From the NCBI GenBank assembly GCA_009918225.1, contig RGEP01000003.1, positions 1 through 33,467 on the forward strand: 33,467 nucleotides of DNA. The letters run 5' to 3'. The stretch comes from Betaproteobacteria bacterium (GTDB lineage Bacteria; Pseudomonadota; Gammaproteobacteria; Burkholderiales; Burkholderiaceae_C). Positions 27,157 through 33,467 of the stretch are shown here, piece by piece; the stretch's first letter is position 1, and every line of letters begins with the position of its first letter. Made by a program: the position numbers and the translations under genes. Below the pieces are notes generated by a model that did no database searches, had not been told where the DNA came from, and saw only the letters and a program-made list of their open reading frames with translations.

Positions 27157-28965
27157 ATGGACACCCGAACCAACCCCATTCGCAGCCGCCTGCAGGCCCT
27201 GCGCGCGGCCATGGCGCAAGCCGGTGTAGACGCGCTGCTGGTGCCTTCGGCAGACCCTCACCTGTCGGAATACCTGCCCGAACGCTGGCAAGGCCGACAG
27301 TACTTCAGCGGCTTCACCGGATCCATGGGCACTTTGGTGGTCATGCAGGACCAGGCCGCCGTGTTTGCCGACAGCCGCTACTGGGTGCAGGCTGAGGCCG
27401 AGCTGATCGGCACTGGCGTTGACCTGGTCAAGATTCCCACTGGAACGGCCGCCCACCACGTGCAATGGCTGGCCGAGAAGGTCCGGCGCGGTGGGGCCGT
27501 GGCGGTTGACGCCCAGGTGCTGGGCCTGGCAGCGGCCCAACAGTTGCAAACCGCTCTGGACGCCGCAGGCGTCGCCCTTCGCACCGACCTTGACGTGTTG
27601 CAAGCGGCCTGGCCAGAGCGCCCGGCCCTGCCCGCGGAGCCCGTCTATGAGCACCGTGCGCCCCATGCCCCGCTGCCGCGCAGCGCCAAGCTGGATCAAC
27701 TGCGCCAGGCCATGGCGCGCCATGGAGCCACGCATCACTTTGTGAGCACCGTGGACGACATCGCCTGGATCACCAACCTGCGCGGCTCGGATGTCCACTA
27801 CAACCCCGTTTTCCTGGCCCATGTGCTGGTGAGCCCCAGCGGCGTGACGCTCTTTGTGGGAGACGGCAAGGTGCCCACATCCCTGGCCGATCAGTTGCGA
27901 TCAGAAGGCATCGGCCTGGCCCCCTATGACCAAGCCCGTGTCGCCCTTTCCAGCTTGCCCGCCGAGGCCACCTTGTTGCTGGACCCGCGGCGCGTCACCC
28001 TGGGCCTGCGCCAGGCCGTGCCGGCTTCGGTGAAGGTGGTCGAGGGCATCAACCCCAGCACCTTGCTCAAGAGCCGCAAGACACCGCAGGAAGCTGAATT
28101 CATCCGTGAGGCGATGGCGCGCGACGGTGCGGCCATGTGCGCCTTCTATGCCTGGTTTGAACAGGCCTTGGGCCGCGAGCGCATCACCGAGCTCACCGTC
28201 GACGAACGCTTGAGCGCTGAGCGGGCCAAGCAACCCGGCTTCGTGGGCTTGTCCTTCCCGGTGATTGCCGGTTTCGCGGCCAATGGCGCCATGCCCCACT
28301 ACCGCGCCACGCCCAACGCACATGCGGTGATCGAAGGCAACAGCCTGCTCTTGATCGACTCGGGCGGACAGTACCTGGGCGGCACCACCGACATCACGCG
28401 GGTATGGCCAGTGGGCCAGGTGAGTGCCGCCATGAAGCGCGACTACACCCTGGTGCTCAAGGGCACGATGGCCTTGTCAAGGGCCCGCTTTCCGAGAGGA
28501 ACGCTCAGCCCCATGCTGGACGCCTTGGCGCGGGCCCCCCTTTGGGAGCAAGGCATCGAGTTTGGCCACGGGACCGGGCACGGCGTGGGGTATTTCCTGA
28601 ATGTGCACGAAGGACCGCAAAGCATCAGCAAGGCCATACCGGAGCCGCACATGGCGATGGAGCCGGGGATGATCACCTCCATCGAACCGGGCGTTTACCG
28701 GCCGGGGCAATGGGGGGTGCGCATTGAAAACCTGGTGCTCAATGTGGCAGCAGCCACACCGGAAAACGGCGGCTTTGGCGAGTTCCTCGAGTTTGAGACC
28801 CTGACCTTGTGCCCCATCGACACACGCTGCATCGATCGCACATTGATGCGCGACGACGAGTTGAAGTGGCTCAATGCGTATCACGCCGTGGTTCGCGAGC
28901 GCCTGTTGCCGCTGGTCCAAGGCGATGCCCGGGCCTGGCTCATCGAGCGGACACAAGCGCTTTGA
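27157..28965 (+). CDS. Aminopeptidase P family (M24B) Xaa-Pro aminopeptidase
   Basis: N-terminal creatinase-like domain, metal ligands 'LIDSGGQYLGGTTDITR', 'FGHGTGHGVGYFLNVHEGP', 'SIEPGVYRPGQWGVRIEN'. Confidence 0.95.
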   Translation: MDTRTNPIRSRLQALRAAMAQAGVDALLVPSADPHLSEYLPERWQGRQYFSGFTGSMGTLVVMQDQAAVFADSRYWVQAEAELIGTGVDLVKIPTGTAAHHVQWLAEKVRRGGAVAVDAQVLGLAAAQQLQTALDAAGVALRTDLDVLQAAWPERPALPAEPVYEHRAPHAPLPRSAKLDQLRQAMARHGATHHFVSTVDDIAWITNLRGSDVHYNPVFLAHVLVSPSGVTLFVGDGKVPTSLADQLRSEGIGLAPYDQARVALSSLPAEATLLLDPRRVTLGLRQAVPASVKVVEGINPSTLLKSRKTPQEAEFIREAMARDGAAMCAFYAWFEQALGRERITELTVDERLSAERAKQPGFVGLSFPVIAGFAANGAMPHYRATPNAHAVIEGNSLLLIDSGGQYLGGTTDITRVWPVGQVSAAMKRDYTLVLKGTMALSRARFPRGTLSPMLDALARAPLWEQGIEFGHGTGHGVGYFLNVHEGPQSISKAIPEPHMAMEPGMITSIEPGVYRPGQWGVRIENLVLNVAAATPENGGFGEFLEFETLTLCPIDTRCIDRTLMRDDELKWLNAYHAVVRERLLPLVQGDARAWLIERTQAL

Positions 28966-29303
28966 GCGGCCCAGCCCTCTCGAGCGGTTCGGTCGCCGCG
29001 CTGGTGGCCGAGCTCACGAACTATGAGCAAGGCCGCTCCAGTGGCGGCGCGCTGTGCGCGAGCTTTCGGTCTGCAGCCCAGCAATGGCCCGGCCTGCCGC
29101 CGCGCTTCCTGACGGTTTTGGAGACCCTGCTGCAGCCCTTGGAGTCCAGCGCCCTGTTCAGCGAGGAAAGCTGTGCCTTCAGCCGCCAAGACCTGGCCGC
29201 ATCCCTGCGCCAGTGGCTGCAGGCGGCACAACTCAAGGCACCACAGCCTGGGGCCACGGCCTCCGGCGCAGCGCCGCTGGCCCGCGTGGAACAGACCGGA
29301 TGA
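28962..29303 (+). CDS. Hypothetical protein, 113 aa, no recognised domain
   Basis: Open frame between pepP-like gene and cyanophycinase, overlapping both stop/start codons (TTGA at 28962, ATGA at 29300). TTG start inferred. Confidence 0.6.
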   Translation: MSGPALSSGSVAALVAELTNYEQGRSSGGALCASFRSAAQQWPGLPPRFLTVLETLLQPLESSALFSEESCAFSRQDLAASLRQWLQAAQLKAPQPGATASGAAPLARVEQTG

Positions 29304-30586
29304 GCGAGTCCTACAACCGGCGCCAAACCATGGCGGCCTTGCTGGGGCTGGCCTCATCTGCGGCAGTGGCCTCAGACCCTGCGACACGCCCACGCAGCCC
29401 GAAGCCCAGTGCATCGCTGGGGCCCTTGGTACCCCTGGGCGGTAGCGTGCGCTTTGACAACCCCGTGGTGTGGAAGCGCCTCGTGGAACTGGCCGGCGGC
29501 CCCGGTTCGCGGTTTGCCGTGATGAGCATGGCCGCCGGGCGGCCCGAACGTGCAGCGAGCCTGGCCCAACAGGCCCTGCAACGCGCCGGTGCCAAGGCCG
29601 AGTGGGTGGCGGTGGCCCCCGCCTTGAAAGACCAAGACCTGGCTGCTGCGGTGCGCGACCCCAAGTGGGTCCAGATGGTGCTGGGCTCGCAAGCCGTGTT
29701 CTTCACTGGCGGCGCCCAAGCGCGAATCGTGGACACCTTAAGGCCAGGCGGCCAAGACAGCCCGCTCTTGCAAGCGGTGCACGCCCTGCAGGCCCGGGGC
29801 GGCTTGGTGGCTGGAACTTCGGCCGGGGCGGCGATCATGAGCCGCACCATGTTCCGCGACGCGCCGTTTGTAACCTCGGTGCTCAAGGGGATCCTGCGGC
29901 GGGGCGTGGAATACGCGCCAGGCTTGGCCTTTGGCCCCGATGGCCTGTTCATCGATCAGCATTTTCTCAAGCGCGGCCGTGTGGGCCGCATGATTCCCTT
30001 GATGCTGAGCACCGGCGACCGGCTGGGCCTGGGCGTGGACGAAGATTCAGCGGCCCTGATCCATGACAACGAGGTCGAGGTGCTGGCAGGCCGCGGCGCG
30101 CTCTTGGTGGAGCTGCACGCAGCCGTTCAGGGCATGGAAAACGGTGCCCTGAGTTTGCAGGGTGCACGCCTTTCCCTGCTGGAGCCGGGCGACCGCTTCA
30201 ACCTGGAAACGGGCCGGCTGCAGCCCTCTGAGGCCAAATTGGCTGCACCGGTGACGTTTCGTGCGCCCAACTTTGACCCCACCTTTGAGTTCGACCGCTA
30301 CTTCATGGACATCCTGGGCGACTACGCCATCGTGGATGCGATGATCCAGCTGGTGGATGGCCCGAAGCAGCAGGTGCGAGGCTTGGCCTACACCCCTTTG
30401 CCACGTCCGGGTGATGCGCGGCGCGACCTGGGCTTCGAGTTCATCCTCACCCGCGACGAGCACACGCGGGCATGGGCACCCCTGGGCACAGGGGGTGACC
30501 CCTACACGATCGAACGGGTGCGGCTGGACATTCGGCCGGTTCGGGTACCACAGCCCCTGTTGCGTGACTGGTCGGAGCCCGCTTGA
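29300..30586 (+). CDS. Cyanophycinase-like S51 family peptidase, probable Tat-type signal
   Basis: 'VFFTGGAQARIVDTL', 'GGLVAGTSAGAAIMS' nucleophile elbow, 'FIDQHFLKRGRVGRMI', 'GLGVDEDSAALI'; N-terminus 'NRRQTMAALLGLASSAAVAS'. Confidence 0.88.
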   Translation: MSESYNRRQTMAALLGLASSAAVASDPATRPRSPKPSASLGPLVPLGGSVRFDNPVVWKRLVELAGGPGSRFAVMSMAAGRPERAASLAQQALQRAGAKAEWVAVAPALKDQDLAAAVRDPKWVQMVLGSQAVFFTGGAQARIVDTLRPGGQDSPLLQAVHALQARGGLVAGTSAGAAIMSRTMFRDAPFVTSVLKGILRRGVEYAPGLAFGPDGLFIDQHFLKRGRVGRMIPLMLSTGDRLGLGVDEDSAALIHDNEVEVLAGRGALLVELHAAVQGMENGALSLQGARLSLLEPGDRFNLETGRLQPSEAKLAAPVTFRAPNFDPTFEFDRYFMDILGDYAIVDAMIQLVDGPKQQVRGLAYTPLPRPGDARRDLGFEFILTRDEHTRAWAPLGTGGDPYTIERVRLDIRPVRVPQPLLRDWSEPA

Positions 30587-31710
30587 TGAATGAGCACCAC
30601 CATCAGCTGCCGGCAGCAGCCCCGGGAATCGAGGCCCATCTGCTGAGCCTTCACTTTGGCGCCGCTGCCACGGGCCCCAAGGCCTATATCCAATGCGCCT
30701 TGCACGCCGATGAAATTCCGGGTTTGTTGGTCGGGGTGCACCTGCGGCGTGAACTGGCCCGCTTGGAGGCCGAGGGACGAATCCTCGGCGAGGTGGTGCT
30801 GGTGCCGGCCGCCAATCCCCTGGGCGGCGCGCAGGCCGTGCTGGGTGGGCAGATCGGCCGCTTCGACTTGGCCACGGGCCTGAACTTCAACCGCGGCTAT
30901 CGCGACCTGCTCCCGGACTTGATGCAATCGTTGCCCCAACGCTTGGGGCCCGACGCTGCGGCCAACACCCGTGTGATTCGGCAAGCCTGCCAAGAAGCGC
31001 TGCAGGCGTGGGAACCCACTTCGGCAGCCGATGCCCTCAAGCGCCTGCTGCAGAGCATGGCGGTGGACGCCGACACGGTGCTGGACCTGCACTGCGACAG
31101 CCAGGCCCTGATGCACCTGTACGCCCCCACGCCCTGGGCCGACACGGGGCTGGCCCTGGGCCGTTGCCTGGACGCCCGGGTGGTGCTGCTGGCCAAGGAG
31201 TCGGGCGACAACCCCTTCGACGAATCGGTATCGCGGCACTGGTGGGAGTTGCAAGCCGCCTACGCCGGCGCACACCCCATTGAGCTGGGCTGCTTTTCCA
31301 CCACTGTCGAGCTGCGCGGCGAGGCCGATGTGAACCATGAGCTTGCCGCACGCGATGCCCAGGGCTTGTTGGCCTTCCTGGAGCAGCGCGGGCACTTGGC
31401 TCCGGGCAGCATCGATCGCCGGGATTCACCCGTGGTCTGTGAGGCCTTGCCCTTGGAAGGGGTGGACCCGCTGACCGCACCTTGTGGCGGTGTCTTGGTC
31501 TTGCGCTGCGAACTGGGCCAGGCGGTGCACGCGGGCCAAGTGGTCGCCGAGATCATCGACCCCTTGAGCGCGCAATCGACCCCGGTGCACAGCCGGGTCG
31601 ACGGCCTCTTTTTCGCGCACAGCAAAACCCGCTGGGCGCTGCGCGGCGAGCGCATCGGCAAGGTGGCCGGTGCGCAGGCCTTTCGCAGCGGAAAGCTCTT
31701 GTCGCTGTAG
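30586..31710 (+). CDS. Succinylglutamate desuccinylase/aspartoacylase family (M14-like) protein
   Basis: 'ALHADEIPGLL' (HxxE), 'VVLVPAANPLGGAQ', 'FDLATGLNFNRGY', 'VLDLHCDSQALMHLY'. ATG 30586 overlaps preceding TGA. Confidence 0.88.
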   Translation: MNEHHHQLPAAAPGIEAHLLSLHFGAAATGPKAYIQCALHADEIPGLLVGVHLRRELARLEAEGRILGEVVLVPAANPLGGAQAVLGGQIGRFDLATGLNFNRGYRDLLPDLMQSLPQRLGPDAAANTRVIRQACQEALQAWEPTSAADALKRLLQSMAVDADTVLDLHCDSQALMHLYAPTPWADTGLALGRCLDARVVLLAKESGDNPFDESVSRHWWELQAAYAGAHPIELGCFSTTVELRGEADVNHELAARDAQGLLAFLEQRGHLAPGSIDRRDSPVVCEALPLEGVDPLTAPCGGVLVLRCELGQAVHAGQVVAEIIDPLSAQSTPVHSRVDGLFFAHSKTRWALRGERIGKVAGAQAFRSGKLLSL

Positions 31711-31718
31711 CGACGCGC

Positions 31719-33383
31719 TTACTTGATCGGCTTGAAGCGCACCCGCTTGGGTCGCGCACCCTCTTCACCCAAGCGCTTCTTCTTGTCGGCTTCGTACTCT
31801 TGGTAGTTGCCGTCGAAGAAGGTCCACTGCGAGTCGCCCTCGCAGGCCAGGATATGGGTGCAGATGCGGTCCAGGAACCAGCGGTCGTGGCTGATGATCA
31901 TGGCGCTGCCGGCGAACTCGAGCAGCGCCTCTTCCAGCGCCCGCAGCGTTTCCACGTCGAGGTCGTTGGAGGGCTCGTCCAGCATCAAGACATTGCCGCC
32001 GCGCGCCAGGGTTTTGGCCAGGTGCAGCCGGCCGCGCTCACCGCCGGAGAGTTGACCCACCATCTTCTGCTGGTCGTTGCCCTTGAAGTTGAATCGGCCC
32101 AGGTAGGCCCGTGAGGGCATCACGAATTTGCCGATGGTGAGGTTATCCAGACCGCCGGAAATGTCTTCCCACACGGTTTTGCTGCTGTCCAGGCTTTGGC
32201 GAGATTGATCCACGAAGGCCAGCTGTGCGGTCTTGCCGATGACGATCTCACCGCTGTCGGGCTGTTCCACGCCCTGCAGCATGCGAAACAGCGTGGACTT
32301 GCCCGCACCATTGGGGCCGATGATGCCCACGATGGCGCCCGCGGGCACCTTGAAGCTCAGGTTGTCGATCAGCAGGCGGTCACCAAAGCTCTTGGATACC
32401 CCCTTGAACTCGACCACCTCATTGCCCAGGCGCTCGGCCACGGGGATGAAGATTTCATTGGTCTCGTTGCGCTTTTGGTATTCGTAGTCGCTGAGCTCCT
32501 CGAACCGCGCCAGGCGTGCCTTGCTCTTGGCTTGGCGGCCCTTGGCGTTCTTGCGCACCCACTCGAGTTCTTGCTTCATGGCCTTGCGGCGCGCGTCTTC
32601 GCTCTTCTGCTCGGCCTCCAGGCGCTTTTCCTTTTGGTCCAGCCAGTCGGAATAGTTGCCCTTCCAAGGAATGCCGTGACCGCGGTCGAGTTCCAAGATC
32701 CATTCGGCCGCGTTGTCCAGGAAGTAACGGTCGTGGGTGATGGCCACCACGGTGCCCGGAAAGCGCTGCAGGAACTGCTCCAGCCACTCCACGCTTTCAG
32801 CGTCCAAGTGGTTGGTGGGCTCGTCCAGCAGCAGCATGTCGGGCTTGGACAGCAGCAAGCGGCACAAGGCCACCCGGCGCTTTTCACCGCCGGACAGGTT
32901 GCCGATGGTGGCCTCCCAGGGCGGCAGGCGCAGGGCATCAGCGGCCAGTTCCAGTTGCAGGTCCGTGTTCTCGCTGCCTGCCGCAGCAATGATGGCCTCA
33001 AGCTCGGCTTGCTCGGAGGCCAGCTTGTCGAAGTCGGCATCGGGCTCGGCATAGGCCGCGTAGACCTCGTCCAGGCGCTTCTTGGCCGCCAAGACCCCAC
33101 CAATGCCCTCTTCCACCGCTTCGCGCACGGTTTGATCGGGGTTGACCAAGGGCTCCTGCGGCAGGTAACCAATCTTGATGCCGGGCATGGGCACGGCCTC
33201 ACCTTCAATCTCACGGTCGATGCCGGCCATGATCTTGAGCAGCGTGGATTTGCCCGCACCGTTCAAGCCCAAGACGCCGATCTTGGCGCCCGGAAAGAAG
33301 GACAGGGACACTTCCTTGAGGATTTGTCGCTTGGGCGGCACCGTCTTGGTGACGCGGTTCATGGTGAAGACGTACTGGGCCAT
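31719..33383 (-). CDS. ettA: Energy-dependent translational throttle protein EttA (ABC-F)
   Basis: 'MAQYVFTMNRVTKTVPPKRQILKEVSLSFFPGAKIGVLGLNGAGKSTLLKIMAG', two ABC modules, 'MLLLDEPTNHLDAESVEWLE', C-terminal 'RFNFKGNDQQKMVGQLSGGERGR'. Confidence 0.98.
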   Translation of the reverse strand: MAQYVFTMNRVTKTVPPKRQILKEVSLSFFPGAKIGVLGLNGAGKSTLLKIMAGIDREIEGEAVPMPGIKIGYLPQEPLVNPDQTVREAVEEGIGGVLAAKKRLDEVYAAYAEPDADFDKLASEQAELEAIIAAAGSENTDLQLELAADALRLPPWEATIGNLSGGEKRRVALCRLLLSKPDMLLLDEPTNHLDAESVEWLEQFLQRFPGTVVAITHDRYFLDNAAEWILELDRGHGIPWKGNYSDWLDQKEKRLEAEQKSEDARRKAMKQELEWVRKNAKGRQAKSKARLARFEELSDYEYQKRNETNEIFIPVAERLGNEVVEFKGVSKSFGDRLLIDNLSFKVPAGAIVGIIGPNGAGKSTLFRMLQGVEQPDSGEIVIGKTAQLAFVDQSRQSLDSSKTVWEDISGGLDNLTIGKFVMPSRAYLGRFNFKGNDQQKMVGQLSGGERGRLHLAKTLARGGNVLMLDEPSNDLDVETLRALEEALLEFAGSAMIISHDRWFLDRICTHILACEGDSQWTFFDGNYQEYEADKKKRLGEEGARPKRVRFKPIK

Positions 33384-33467
33384 GGCTCGGGGATGCTCGA
33401 AGGAGGGGTGCACAACGGCACAATCCACGATTATCCCTGAGCCACCCATCCGCATGCCCATGAAGCC

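Noticed and set aside
25546-27822. 758-aa minus-strand ORF opposite argD, argF and the M24 peptidase
   Set aside because: Shadow ORF in high-GC DNA. Composition is Gly/His/Gln/Val-rich with no recognisable domain, and the plus strand encodes clear conserved enzymes.
32196-33440. 414-aa plus-strand ORF opposite ettA
   Set aside because: Antisense of a strongly conserved ABC-F gene; repetitive Leu/Gln/Gly composition typical of spurious high-GC ORFs.
1-33467. tRNA/rRNA genes, CRISPR arrays, insertion sequences, prophage or toxin-antitoxin modules
   Set aside because: No tRNA-like cloverleaf, regularly spaced repeats, transposase/integrase motifs or paired small toxin-antitoxin ORFs were seen by eye. 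A tool-based scan (tRNAscan-SE, ISfinder, CRISPR finder) would be needed to exclude them formally.

Overview
The 33.5 kb window is dense, GC-rich bacterial chromosome. Protein similarity and synteny suggest a betaproteobacterium, probably Burkholderiales/Comamonadaceae-like (inference). It is mostly housekeeping: prmB, two ABC-F ATPases (one is ettA), asparaginase, lexA, pirin/LysR, gluQ, an FKBP PPIase, orn, an M48 peptidase, phhB, rsgA, the rpsP-rimM-trmD-rplS operon, hda-HAD-pcnB-folK, murJ, rpsT, argD-argF, and an operon of M24 peptidase, small unknown protein, cyanophycinase and AstE/AspA-like enzyme. I saw no tRNA, rRNA, CRISPR array, transposon or prophage. The main points of interest are: (1) argD, with a small frameshifting deletion that removes the conserved GHNHP-type motif; (2) an unlisted GNAT acetyltransferase remnant with a large internal deletion; (3) tandem LexA-type boxes shared by lexA and a divergent asparaginase; (4) a long hairpin exactly filling the gap between lexA and the next gene; (5) an intrinsic terminator inside the rpsP-rimM operon; (6) a translationally coupled operon carrying a putatively exported cyanophycinase; (7) several TAnnnT-N6-ATG starts suggesting leaderless mRNAs. 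I found no clear evidence of a wholly new defence or mobile system. The cyanophycinase operon, with its uncharacterised 113-aa protein, is the best candidate for under-described biology.
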